Part shown: positions 1-11,575 of the stretch, one piece after another | Numbering within the stretch: position 1 is the first letter of the stretch | Layout: every line of letters starts with the position of its first letter | Source of the DNA: Atrichornis clamosus | Lineage: Eukaryota; Chordata; Aves; Passeriformes; Menuridae | Reading direction: 5' to 3' | Length of the DNA stretch: 64,000 bases | Assembly: GCA_013400975.1 (NCBI GenBank) | Contig: WBMZ01010829.1 | Location: forward strand, 120,317 to 184,316 | Program-made: the position numbers and the translations under genes | Notes under the pieces: model-generated | What the model was told of the DNA's origin: nothing | The model's input: the letters and a program-made list of their open reading frames with translations, nothing else | Database searches by the model: none

Positions 1-26
1 CTGCAATTTGACACTAGATGTTTAAG

Positions 27-81
27 TTTATTGTGGTTTGTTGTGGCTTTTGTTTGTTTGTTTTGGCTTTTGTTTTCTTTT
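27..81. repeat. T/G-rich low-complexity tract
   Basis: The tract is built from repeated TTTG and TTGTGG words and ends in a T-rich run. It looks like a decayed simple repeat. No adjoining retroposon body could be recognised. Confidence 0.6.
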
Positions 82-1565
82 AATTACAAAACCCAAGAAT
101 TGCATATGTTCAGAGGGTTTGAGCTCAAAGTAAATATCTAATATTGCAAGATTTGCAATAAAATTATTAAAACTGCTGACACTGAAATTTATCTTAATTT
201 ACAACCTGTCCTGCTTTTTTCCACCTTGAAATCTAATGCAAATTCAAAATATGAGATGAACATCTACAGTCCCTTCTGATCCTTTATCTTTTGTTTACAC
301 TCTGAATCCCTTCCAGTTATTTGCTAATTCTTTCTCATTTTGTGAGAAATCTTTTGCAAGATTTGATAAAGAATCATAATAAACAAGCAAACAACCATTT
401 GGTTAACTTTGAAAAACATGTGCCATGTGTGGAGAGAACCCCGTGTAGGACATGCACAGGAAACAATGCACTATTGTCTTTGAGGTAAATTGCTACATTA
501 GGGGTTAATTAAACAGAAAATGCCAACACTTGTTAACTGTTGCTATGTTCATTAAGATAGAATTGAAGTGTATATCCATTGTGTGGAATATCTGGTTTAT
601 GGGAAGATGGAATTTTCTGCATCATCGGAATCAGCCCAGTGTTATTTGTCATTCAGCTTCCCATTTAGTCAGTGAGAATATTAGTTCTTCCCGTGAAAAC
701 TGAAAAATCACCAAATTAGAAATGATGACACTCTGGTTCAGAAATTTTTAAAGCTTTAAACAGGAACCCCCAGAGGTGTGGACTCTCCATAGAGAATGCT
801 TTTAAGAACAGATTAGAGTAACATCTGCGAGTAACAACTTCACATAGCTTGGCTGTCTATAGAGAGACGACAGAGCTAGATCATTTCCTGAGGGCTTTTC
901 AAGCGCTGTGGTTTTAGGAGTCTGTTGATAGGTGGCTAGAGCCCTTCTTTGAGAAGCAGTCTATCTTCCAATCACCACTCCCATGCTTGGGTAGGAATTC
1001 TAGGAAAAAATTGAGCACCACCACAATCACTCCTCTCTGATGTCTGGTGGTTATGATGCTGACACCAGACATAGGTCAGCTTCCCGCTGAGGACCAGAGG
1101 GAACTTTAATTTATGCCTCACATAACAAGACACTGCTCATCCTTCCACTCCTGCTTTGACCAAAATTTCATCAAAGGTATGAGAAAGGCAATAAAATCTC
1201 AAAAAAGAAAAAAAAAATATCAAAAGCAGTCATTTCCCAGAAGTTTCTTTTGTTCCAGATCAACATATTCCAGCCAAAGAAAACCAAGCCCTTAACCAAA
1301 TAATATCAACTAAACGGATAGACCATAGAAATATTAATCTAACATCACATCTAATTGTGATAGTCCAGACACATATTTATTCATGCATCTTGGAGTGAAA
1401 TAAAAAGATAGATGTGAAAATTAGGGTTTTTTGCTCAAAGCTCCCTACTATTCCATTCAGAACTACAATCAGTATTAGAGGAATAAGAAAAATAAAAATG
1501 AGAGTGGCATACATGATTTGAGGAAGCACAATAGTAATTTTCATTATATTTTACAATTGTTGTGT
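82..1565. other. Non-coding AT-rich sequence, nothing recognised
   Basis: The stretch is AT-rich with stops in all frames. An A-rich tract lies near 1200-1220. No repeat family, exon with convincing splice sites, or RNA gene could be recognised. A 60-codon frame at 1113-1295 crosses the A-rich tract and has a lysine- and serine-biased translation, which fits a chance frame. Confidence 0.6.
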
Positions 1566-1624
1566 CAACCAGGCAACAACAACCAACCAACTAACCAGCT
1601 AACCAAAACCAGAAAAACCAGCCA
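1566..1624. repeat. Imperfect (AACC)n simple repeat
   Basis: CAACAACAACCAACCAACTAACC-like words repeat for about 60 bases. The same tetramer family recurs at 29,925-29,957 and briefly near 59,757. Confidence 0.65.
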
Positions 1625-4617
1625 ATAAAGAAATGGTAAGAAAAGAAATAACACAAAGCCTGGAAATTACTCTGACTCCTTTAGAGCTCAGGACAAGTAA
1701 TAACTACAGAAACTTTGACATTTCAGAAAAGTTTCCACTGTGGTTTTACACTGGAACAAGATCTAATTAGTTTCTTATGATCTTATTCTCATTTTAGAAA
1801 GAAATAAAACTTGATGTAAGTTTTAAGGAACCTAAAAAATACTAAGTGGAGAGGGAAAATTATGTATATATTCTTAATGTGCTAAGAAGACATTGAGGTT
1901 GATCTTTGCTATCTTAACACTTTTGGCAGGATAAGTTCTACCCTCTTCTTCTACACAGAAAAAAAAAAAAAGTCATTTACAGCATATGGGGGGCACAATA
2001 CAGAACATGTAAAGCAACAAATTCCACCTACTTTCAGGCAGCTGTTCCCAGCTGCTGAGCTAAGTAACGCCAGCAGCCATGAGAGTCAGGCACCTCCAGA
2101 ACCTGATACTGGTAACCGAAAGTCTTTTCACGGATTCTGGATGGGGATTGCAGGACTGTCTTCCTAATGGGAGCACCTCACCGCTGTAGGGCAAATCCCA
2201 GCTGGGAGATGCAGAATGGCTCATACGAATTACCTCTGCCTCTGAGCTGGTATATTTTAAAATATAAGTTTTCAAATATGTTAATAATTAAGGTAACATG
2301 GACATATTTACCACAGAACTTCCCACAACTGCTTGAAGAGTAGTTATAAAGATGAAAGGGTCAAACTATTCTCAGCTGTAACAGACAATGTAGCAAGGAT
2401 CAGCAGCCACAAACTGTGTCTTGAAAAGTTTCAGTTGGTGAAAGAGATAATTTTTTTCACTTGAAGGACAAAGAAATGCTAGAAAAGGCAGGCAAGGGGG
2501 CTGTGGAGTCTCCATCCAAGGACATTTAAAAGATTTAGGGTAGACAAAGCATTGCTGACTAGATTTAGTGCTGGTGACAGGTCTTCCTCAAGCAGGAGAC
2601 TGGAGTGATTCAGTGATCCTCTCCCACCCACATTTCTACTCTGTGATTTCTGTGGTTCAGTGAGGGTTTCTTCCCCCACTATCATAGCAGATGCTAAGAA
2701 AATCAACGTGTCAGTTGGGACATCTCATTCAGAAAAAATGCAATAAATATTCTGTCTATTAGGCAAATGCTTCAACAGATGTGTGTTTTACATTCCTTTA
2801 TAAATTCATAAATGCACCTCCATCAAGAACAAATTTTGTTGGTGTGAGAGTATAGCTTCTCTTACTTTGGTTATCCATCCATTCAGAGTGATGGTTGCAG
2901 CAGCACTGCTGTGCCCCCGTGCCTACTGGCACAAAGGCAACTTGTACCCAGGAAGAGAATGTAATAGATCACCCAGCACTTACAATCTGCATACATCTTG
3001 AATTCCACTCTGAAGATCTAATACGTACTTCTGAAATTAGTTATGTGCAAATGGTCCCTGTGTAGCATGTAAATCAACGTTGCGTTGTTTTGACCTTTTG
3101 TACAGGTGTTTTACTTTGGAAAAACAGACCTCTTTATATTATGGGAATGTCAGTGTAGGATGAAGTCAGTCAAAGGAATTAAATCAGAAAATCTTACCTG
3201 GTAGAGCTTCACTTTTTATATATGGACTCACCAAACATGAATCATATGTGATATTTGAACAAAGCATAAAACTAAACAATATTTTATAGCAGGGGTTTAA
3301 AAACAGAAATAAAAGAGGAAGAAGGGATACTTTTCTTACCAGTGATGCATTTTACTGTCAGTTCTACTATAAAGGGAATACATCAGTTCCTGGTTCCTAG
3401 GGGAAAAGAAAAAAACCCTGACTGAATTAAGCTTGTTTCAGTAAATTAAAAATCCTCTACAAGTCAGTGGTTTGAAGAGCTGGTAGGAGTCACTACTTGA
3501 CTTCCAAGGAAAGTGCAGCATCTGCGGGGGTGAAAAGTCAGTTCCTCTGGGCTCTGACTTTCTGAGAGAAAGGTTATTCCATAACAGCCTGTCAACCTTC
3601 AGCCAAACCACCACTGCCACGTCTCCCTCCTGGCCTCCTTCAGAAGATCCCTTCTTCAAGGACTTGGACAGGATTTCTAAGACCTTGCACAGGTCCTGCC
3701 CCAAACCATGACTATCCCACACCCCACTAGCCCTCTGTTAGTAAGGGACTCTCACTTCTCATAGTTTGGGCGCAGACAAATGAGAGAAAGATTTTGTGAA
3801 ATGACTGGAAAGCCCCAGCAGAATCCCACTCCCTGTTTCTGGAACCTGCAAAAGAAGCTTTCCTGGGGCTCATCCTTATCCAAAACTAAAGTGTCTGAAA
3901 GATGTCTCTGGACTGTATTTCAGAATACACCCTCACAGTTGTTCTGCTCTCATAATTTCACTTTTGTAACATTTGAGTGATAAATTAATCACTTTTCAAA
4001 AGAAAACAGATTTTTTTTTTAATGTTGAAGGCAGTTTTTGATTAAAGACTGTTTTTTTTACAATGCAAAACAATTAATTTGATTAATGGTCACAATTTCT
4101 CTTGAAAATAATCTCAGCAAAATTTTTTTTCTTAGGCTTAATTTTGGGAATTCAGTGTCTAAATATCCCCCAAGGTTTTACTATGCATGGCTGTGAAGTG
4201 CAGTTCAAAGACTTCACACGCTGCTGTTTTCCCGACATTGTTGGAGGGGAAGAGCTGTTTTCTAACATGAGAAATGGATTTGCAATCTATTCATTTGGAC
4301 TGAGGAGTTTAATATTAGTCAGTCAAGCTTCTTGTCTCAAGTCCTTTGTGCCTCAGATTATCTACCTCTAAAAAGGATATAATGTTCGGTGTTTATCTCC
4401 AAGGGCTGACAGGAGGTTTACTTAATTTACATCTGCAAAGTACTTTGCAATCCAAGTAAAACGTGCCCATTTAAATGCAATACTTTATTACAAGACAGGA
4501 GTAAATGCTACTGTGTCAAATGGGACTAATCCCATGGCAAACCAAGGAATTGCACATGGGAAAAGGCAGTGGAGAAGCAAACATGTGCTCCCCTTGGGTA
4601 CCAAAGTGAAGCTCAGG
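1625..4617. other. Non-coding sequence, nothing recognised
   Basis: No exon or repeat family was recognised. An A tract lies at about 1959-1971 and a T tract near 4011-4020. The frame at 4102-4371 (89 codons) starts with a hydrophobic run after a lysine. It has no recognisable family and a T-rich composition, and is more likely chance than a secreted peptide. Confidence 0.55.
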
Positions 4618-5060
4618 AAAAAAAAAAAAAGAATTGTTTAGGTTGGAAGAGACCTCTAATATAACTGAATCTTAATGTTATCTCAGCACTGCCAAGCCCA
4701 CCACTAAACCACGTCCCTGAGTTACTCATCTACAGGTCTTTTAAATGCCTCCAGGGCTGGTGAATGCACCACTTCCGTGGGCAGCCTGTTCCAGTGCTCG
4801 ACAGTCTTGTTGGGGAAGAAATTTTTCCTAATTTCCAATCTAAACCTCCCCTGGCATAATTTGAGGCCATTCTTCTTGTCCTGTCGGTAGTGGCCTGGGA
4901 GAAGAGGCTGTTCCCCACCTCACCACACCCTCCTTTCAGGTGGTGGTAGAGAGCAACAAGGTCTCCCCTGAGCCTCCTCTTCTCCAGGCTAAACACCCCC
5001 AGCTCCTCAAAAGAGGGTGGTGTGCTCCACACTCTGGGTACACTCCAGCGCCTCAAGGGA
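4618..5060 (-). mobile_element. CR1 LINE, 3' end fragment (5'-truncated), minus orientation
   Basis: Read on the minus strand, this follows the avian CR1 3' region: lines equivalent to 'one to two dozen codons of the ORF2 end', then the segments meaning 'gaggagaccttgttgctctc', 'ggaggtttagattggaaatt', 'ctggaacaggctgcc' and a terminal 'caacctaaacaattc'. On the plus strand the landmarks are GTTTAGGTTGGAAGAGACCT near 4636, CTGTTCCAGTGCTC near 4787 and the lysine-rich-looking tail as an A/T tract at 4618-4630. Similarity fades after TACACTCCAGCGCCTCAAGG at about 5060. The copy is clearly diverged, 5'-truncated as is usual for CR1, and cannot code. CR1 is the dominant non-LTR retrotransposon of birds. 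Confidence 0.9.
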
Positions 5061-5075
5061 ATCACAGAATTCTAT

Positions 5076-5412
5076 TTTCGCTCCTTGGCTTCCCACTCCT
5101 GTTCCGAGTGCCCGCGGCTCGGTCACCGAGGGGGAGTCACGGCCGGGCCCTGGCAGCGCTCGCACCGGGGCCGTCACTGCCGACAGCTGCGGCTGAGCAG
5201 CTCAGGCAGCGGAGAAATCCCCTGGCCTTACAGTAAGTCCTGTGACACGGTATCACTTGACTGAATGAGCTCAAATGACGGGGATATAATTGCCCGAACG
5301 GTGCCCGGAGCGGTGACTCAGGCCGTGCCCGCAGCGCCCGTGCCAGCCGGGCACAGGGGGCCAGGGCCTCCTCAGGGAAACCTGATGGCTGTGCCGGGGG
5401 ATGCGCCCTGCA
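5076..5412. other. CpG-rich patch next to CR1, possible old exon or minor promoter
   Basis: The sequence is strikingly richer in G+C and CpG than its surroundings, with CGCTC, GCCCGCGG, TCACGGCCGGG and GTGCCCGGAGCGG words. A consensus-like 5' splice site, ACA|GTAAGT, lies at 5230-5238 reading plus. Two plus-strand frames (4940-5236 and 5022-5264) run through it, but both begin inside the CR1 copy and are proline-, arginine- and serine-biased, as expected from GC-rich DNA lacking stops. It may be a small CpG island with a non-coding first exon or a GC-rich relic brought in beside the CR1. Nothing identifies a gene. Confidence 0.35.
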
Positions 5413-5752
5413 CAGGCAAAGCTGGGGGAGGAAGGTGCTTATGAAACTGATTTCAAAACCAAAAGTGAGTGAGGGTCAGACACAAGAGGCCGAAGTGAAG
5501 AAATATGGTAGGTCAACAAAAATAACAGGGTCAGAAGTTATTTCTGGCATCCTATCTGGAGCTGTGTTTGAACATCGGTGATTAACGTATCAGTTATGCG
5601 TGTGTGTGATGCAAGAGCCACGGTGAGTGGTTTGCCTGTGTGTTCAGCTCTCCAGCCTGTCCACTTTGTCCAGACAAAATCCCAGCATAAAAGGCTTATC
5701 TTGCGAATTAGCCAGCACAGTCATCCCAGGGGTTTATTTATTTTAAGCTGTG
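5413..5752. other. Non-coding sequence, nothing recognised
   Basis: Base composition returns towards the local average. A short open frame at 5578-5763 has no recognisable features. Confidence 0.5.
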
Positions 5753-5861
5753 GGCCCCACTGACAGACACACCCATTAAAAAAAAAACAAACAAAAAACC
5801 TACTGCCCTTTGCAATAGGAGTTTCTAACTTTTTTCCCCTTAACTAACTTTTTTTTTTTTT
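5753..5861 (+). repeat. Duplicated segment, copy 1 (left of N)
   Basis: The segment begins GGCCCCACTGACAGACACAC, continues through an A-rich stretch and ACCTACTGCCCTTTGCAATA, and ends in a T tract immediately before the N at 5862. The same order of sequence repeats right after the N. Differences between the copies are confined to homopolymers and one A/C-rich spot. Confidence 0.9.
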
Positions 5862-5862
5862 N
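5862..5862. other. Single ambiguous base at a duplication junction (probable contig join)
   Basis: One N separates two near-identical copies of about 108 bp. This is the pattern left when two overlapping contig ends are placed side by side with a token gap. Confidence 0.8.
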
Positions 5863-5969
5863 GGCCCCACTGACAGACACACCCATTAAAAAAAAAAAAC
5901 CAAAAAACCTACTGCCCTTTGCAATAGGAGTTTCTAACTTTTTCCCCCTTAACTAACTTTTTTTTTTTT
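5863..5969 (+). repeat. Duplicated segment, copy 2 (right of N)
   Basis: It repeats copy 1 from GGCCCCACTGACAGACACAC to the closing T tract, with small homopolymer length changes and one A/C-rich difference (CAAACAAAAAACC against CCAAAAAACC). See the junction at 5862. Confidence 0.9.
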
Positions 5970-7122
5970 CCTAAGAAAAGTGGCCAAAATTGCAGTACAT
6001 AATCTACTGGCAAGACCAACAATGAAGGAAACCCAAATCTTTCTCTGTTGGATGGTGGTTTAATATCATAGTAGGACCCAGGTCTGCTAACTGGATGCAC
6101 AGTGGTTGTGGTGAAGGGAGAGGTGTGAAGTGAAAGAAGGGTTGGTGAGAAGGTAAAGAGAGCTAGTAACATTCTGAAACACTGTCAGGGAAGTAAAAGC
6201 ACAAACTTGTACTAGTAGTAAAAAAATAAGAATGTGAAATGGAAAAATAGAAAACCAAAGGAATTAAAAATTAGAATATTTTCAAAGAATGAATGGGTCA
6301 AAAGAGATTGTTGCAGAATATAGCTGTGGACCTAACCCTATACAAATATATGTCTGTATTCGTGTGGGGTGGGTGGCAGGGATGAGATACCTGGCATGTT
6401 TGCAAAACAGTTGAGGTCTGCAGGATGTGCTGAATTTTGTAAGAGCTTTGCCTTTCTCAGAACTGCTTAATAACTATAATTTTAAGTAGTCAAGAACACA
6501 TGATAGTGTGAATCATGGTTCCTATGGCAAACTTGTGGTAAAAAGTTGTGCCAGCAGTAGTATAACAGCTTATTAGAAGGTGAACATATGTTTTTCATCC
6601 AAAAAGGGATATAGCAGAAGAATTTTGAAGACTGAAAGTCCATTAATCAAAATAATATGTTTCTGTTTGAAAAATAAAAAGTCCTTCATGTACCCCAAAC
6701 ACAAATTAATCCACCTATTACTTTGGGTCATTTCCACTAAACAAAGTTTTTCTACTATAAGGAGACAGAACTAGCAATACTCAACTGTATACCACACCAA
6801 AAATATGTTATACCTTTTATTGCACAAAAATTCCATTAAGTTAAAGAAGGTGGCCTAAAGTGCTGAAATTTGCCATTCAACAGCTCATCAAAGGCTTTGA
6901 AACTCTTTGTAAAGAAGCTTAATTTTTGACTGAAGATTTCTGCACATAGTTGTAGAGGGTCACATTCTTTGCTGGTATAAAAATGAAGTCCAATTAGATT
7001 ATTCTAATTTATGATCTTGAGACATTTTTGAGATAGTAGCCTAATTGAAGCTTGAGATACCTTTCCATTAAAGGCTTTCCTCCCACAAGACTTACAAAGT
7101 GATACATTTTTACTTTTTATTT
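5970..7122. other. Non-coding sequence, nothing recognised
   Basis: Stop-dense, AT-rich sequence. No repeat family, exon or RNA gene was recognised. Confidence 0.55.
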
Positions 7123-7200
7123 TTTACTTAAAAATCTATTATTTACTTTAAAATCTATTTTTTATTTAAAAATCTATTATTTTAATATTTTTTATTTTTA
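7123..7200. repeat. AT-rich tandem repeat, 19-bp period
   Basis: The word AAAATCTATT occurs at 7131, 7150 and 7169, exactly 19 bases apart. The intervening bases are TTTACTT-like. About three to four imperfect copies run into a T-rich tail. Confidence 0.75.
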
Positions 7201-10200
7201 CTCTTAAGTAAAAGTAATGCATTCTTAATAGGTGAATCAAAAGTGATGTTTCTCACTCAAGAGCATTATCTAACGTTAACTCCTCTTTCTTTCAATTTCT
7301 CAACAAAAGAGTGACCACGGGCAGCCCCTTTGCACTTGTTCAGCTTGTGTGACTGCTACAATCTCTGCCAGCCAGCAGCAATCTTCAACCAGCAATGCCC
7401 AGCAAAAGGCTGGTGATGTGATCTCTTGGAAAAACAGTAATTAAGAATATAAACACTTATTTTTCCTCTCTGTAAAACTGTGTTTTCTGCCCTGTCAGAA
7501 TGTTTTTGTAACAATTCCTGGATTGCCTTTCCTGTTGATATAGGGAAAAAAATTGCAACTTTCTGTTTTAAATTGCAATCTTTCTCTCACCTTAAGGAGC
7601 TGAAAATGTATTCTCCATCCTACGTAGGTATGCAGGAGAGTTTGAATATGAACAGCCGAGTTTTCTACCATATGAGCTAAGACATAGGCAAGGATTTAAA
7701 ACTGACTTCTGCATGAGGATTCCATCACTCAGTGAATAGCAATGGGCAAATTGGTGGACTAAATCCAGTTGGATTTATGAATGCTAGCCACAATCCCTGC
7801 TCTGAGACATCTGTTTTTGGACCGGATTTTATCAGAGGGTTTGAAAATGAAGTTGTTGCATTGCTGCTTAGTGAACTGTGGGGCATTTACTTGTCCACCA
7901 TCGTATCAATCCCGTATTTAATGGCTATTCAAACGGAAGTCCAAAGAGTTGGGATCCCCACAGCTTTGGATCGTTGCTACATGGGTCAGTTTCACACTGG
8001 TGCATTGCTCCACTGAGAGATACAAGCCAAATCACGGTGGTATCTAAAATCGCCAGTTTCTGAACATGGTATAAAAAAAAGCAGGATCCACAACATCTTT
8101 TGAGTAAAAAACTCTTGCTCAAAATGTTTTCTTAATAGTTTTTAGCCATAACTGCAGCATATAATCTCTAAAGAAGAAGGATTAGCCTTGCTACTGTGAT
8201 GCTATGAGGAGAGGTTTCGCTGTTATTCCTGTTTAGAAGAGCTCTTGTGCAATGCTTTTGGTCCCAGAGGATTTTCTTTTTATATCATTCTGTGCCTTTC
8301 CCCCAAAGGTCTGAGCATCCTCTGATAATGAACTGTTTTCTGCCTGCCAGAAAAATGACTAGCAAATCATAGCCCATATAGTCTATCCAGAGAAAGAGCA
8401 GCAGAGTCTAGACAGGTCAAAATACATACAGCTTTACCAAAATCACACAATATATATATCGAGTGGAGGCCTGAGCTGCCATCAACAGCACGGCACAGCT
8501 TGCGCCGCTTTGGGAGGGAAGGGAAACAGCAACAACAGTTTAAAAATCCTGGCTCCCCTGTGGTCAGAAATGGTATGCTGGAGTCAAACTAGTATGCAAC
8601 CACATTTAAACATAACTGTGGCTGGAATGGCCTGAATTCTAATGTGGACAGTACCTAAATTAGGAAAGATTCGGGAGAAACTGCATGTAAATGTGCATAA
8701 GAGAGTATAAATGACTGGCACCAGTGTCACTTTCACTTTGTTATTAAAAGCAGCCTCCATAGTTTGAAAGCAAACAGGCTTCAGAGAAGTGGAACTGGCT
8801 GCTGCTTTTAGCACAAGGACAGGGGCCCTCTAATTTTAACTCTTCATGAATGTATCACTTGAGCAATTAGACTTATGAAGCAGGGAAGAATCTCACCGTT
8901 CTCTGAATATAGGCAGCTCCAGCTGAGATGGTGTCATGTTCTGGTTTGGGGGCAGTCACTTTCCTTCACCAGTTTCTAGACTATAACCAATTTCTTCTTT
9001 ATGAGATTTTTTTTTTTTCCACTGGGACTAAAGCTTTTCAATAATTGCAGAACACAGTGTAGGTGAGGGTCACTTCTCAGCTGTAAGCTAAAGGTCATTG
9101 TCATCTACTAGAGGGCAGCAGACCAGCAGCTGTGTGTTTTCAACATCATGGTGTATCCTGCTGGAATGTTTCCTCTCCCATGGCAAGTTGCCTGAACCAT
9201 TTGGTGAGTTCTACCCTCCTTAGCTCGTTGCCTAAACCCCAAGGCCAAGGCAGGGGAACAGGTCACTGGACTACCACATTCACTGCAGAGAGGCTGATCC
9301 TGCTGGAACTGGCAGATCAACATTAAGTTTAGGTGATTAAAAAAGCAGGGGTTATATTGTTGTATCTCCTTCACTAGCTGTGGTTGTTTTCCAGTGTTGA
9401 TGAACACTCTAAAACATTCATTTTTACACAAAATAATGCCAAAATAATTGCTTTTTACAGTAGGACTACATACCTCTCACCAAATGTGCTGTTATGTGCC
9501 TATGACATTTTTAGCAGGGTGTTAATAAGTGTGCAGGTTGGCCTTGTCACTGCTTCTGAAATAAATTAAGGTTTCTTTTGTCAAGGCTTTTAATAGACTT
9601 TTGGATTGGAAAAGTGCCGAGATGGTCACAGGATCGCATGACTCAGAGGGCTACTGAGATTTAAAAGTGTTTTAAAAGTTAAAAACAATAAAAATAGCTC
9701 TACTGTGTCATTTTTAATAGATATAAATGTGTGTTACCCAATTCAGACCCAGAAACTCCTTTCAGAAGTGAACAAAGACCATCATCATAGCTGACATATT
9801 TGAAATGTTTGAAAAGTAAGTTCAAGGTCAAGTTTGAACGCAAACATGTTACACACAGTAATTATCATGAGTTTGCTATATTTACTGGTACAAAGCATTC
9901 AGAGAGTCATGCATCTAGTAAAGTAATGGTCTATTATTGAGCAAAGTTTAACATCAAGCAATGTACTATGAATTTTAAAACATTTTTTTAATGTCAGACA
10001 CAGAAACTGTAATGAGAAAAATATCTTGATTACAAAAGATTTACAAAAGGGAAGAAGAAGGAAGGGGGGAAGGAGAGTAGAGGGAAAGTTTCTTTAAAAA
10101 AAAACCCCACAACAAAATAACTTTTCTGAAAGGATAATATTTATGTGAGCTAACAAGATGGGATCTATGGAAGTGAATTAAATTGTGTTATGCATATTAA

Positions 10201-11324
10201 TATCTTAAGTTTCCCAAGGCAGGTGAAATGAAACCCTTTCCTGTTTGTTTCCAAGCTTGTACATTCTGACCCAGTGTAAAACTGAAACTGGAAGGCTGAA
10301 AGTGCTCTTGGCCTCTCCAGGAGACCTCTCTGAGTAATGCACAGGTCTCATCTCCTGACACAGGATCCCTTTGCTGGAGGCAGTTTCAGTATTAATCAGT
10401 CTGTCCGTCGCTAAGGGCTACAACCTGCTAACAAAACCTCAGACTGCTCCCTGACTCATTGCAGTCCATGCTCTAATTTTACAGGGGTTTAATTTAACTA
10501 ATGTAATTGCCTCCAGGATTTTTTTTTTAAGAAGTTTTTTGACCAAAGTTATGTATTGATTCCACGATCTTTTCCTACAACTTGTTTCGTATTTGCACTG
10601 TGCTAAAATTTTGGCGTGGCTGTCTTTTAGAATTCCTGGCAAAACATTACTGATGTCAGAGTGGAGACAAATCCTGGAGAATTGTCCAGGAAAACACCTT
10701 AATATATGTGCTGGGGACACAGCCAGACCTGCCAATAAAGTGAATGGGAATTGGGTTCAGGGCCACATTTGTTCAAGGCATCTTTAGAGGCAAAGTAGCC
10801 ACATGGACTTCATCACTGTAGAGTGGTGTGGCCACACCACACAATGCTCCCAGGAGTGAATTTCACTAAAAAAAAATGAAAATCCAGTTAAATACTTAAC
10901 CAAAATGGCATTGCTGTGGCTTTTAGAGATAAGTAAAAGGGATAAGATTCAGACCTGAAGGGGTAGACCACACCAGAAAAATTAGGGACATGATTTAGAT
11001 GGCTCTACAAATCAAGCTCAGCATGGAAGAGCAATTACAGCAGTGGGATCCAGTAGCTCCATGAAGGAATTAGACAAAATGTTAATTCTCAGCAAATAAT
11101 CTTGAAAGGTGTGATTCAGCAGAGCATATCACCACTGTTCAGATATTTTGCTTGGGCAGGAACAGACTGCCAAGAGGGAACCTATACAAACCACAGAGAA
11201 AGATGCTAACCTCCAAGTAAAGGGAGAGATGGATTTGCTGCCTAAGAGATGCAATTGGTATTTAAGGCAATTCATATTTTTCAGCCTCCGAGTGTTCATC
11301 CAGTGAAAGGATTTATTTCTGAAT
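7201..11324. other. Non-coding sequence with a purine tract
   Basis: No exon was recognised. Short frames at 7732-8016, 9108-9431 and 10,439-10,735 have no family resemblance and no good flanking splice sites. A purine-rich stretch of about 44 bases with one interruption lies at 10,045-10,088. T tracts occur near 9009-9018 and 10,520-10,528. The sequence near 8430-8490 (ACCAAAATCACACAA then GAGTGGAGGCCTGAGCTG) faintly recalls a MIR tail but is too diverged to call. Confidence 0.5.
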
Positions 11325-11575
11325 TGTTACTATTTTCATTATTTCAACAACCCTGGGAATGACTATTACAGTCAGTGTAACAGTCCTCAGCTTTCTTCCT
11401 GTGACAGTTTTCATTGGCAGACCTCAACATGCTTTACAAGAGAAGTCAAAATCATTAACCTCATCTTACAAACAGGAAAAATAAGGCACAAGGGGGAGAG
11501 AGGTGGCAAGACCTCTCCTGAGGTCAGACAGGGACTCAGACATGAGCCTGCACAGTCCCAGGCCAGTGATCAGCT
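11325..11575 (-). repeat. MIR/CORE-SINE-like relic(s), minus orientation
   Basis: The plus strand shows the antisense of a MIR-type SINE: TTTCAACAACCCTGGGAATG near 11,342, CATGCTTTACAAGAGAAG near 11,428, CCTCATCTTACAAACAGGA near 11,460, then ATAAGGCACAAGGGGGAGAG, ACCTCTCCTGAGGTCAGACA and CAGACATGAGCC. These match, in order, the family's low-copy tail, core, and tRNA-related head read backwards. The order hints at two overlapping or rearranged copies. It is old and cannot be active. Confidence 0.7.

Noticed and set aside
4102..4371. 89-codon frame with hydrophobic start, possible secreted peptide
   Set aside because: No family resemblance, the hydrophobic run comes from a T tract, and no promoter or splice context was seen.
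4730..5065. 111-codon minus frame
   Set aside because: It is the sense-strand translation of the non-coding CR1 3' region, not a host gene.
8425..8490. Possible MIR tail
   Set aside because: Only a few words match and the order cannot be confirmed by eye.
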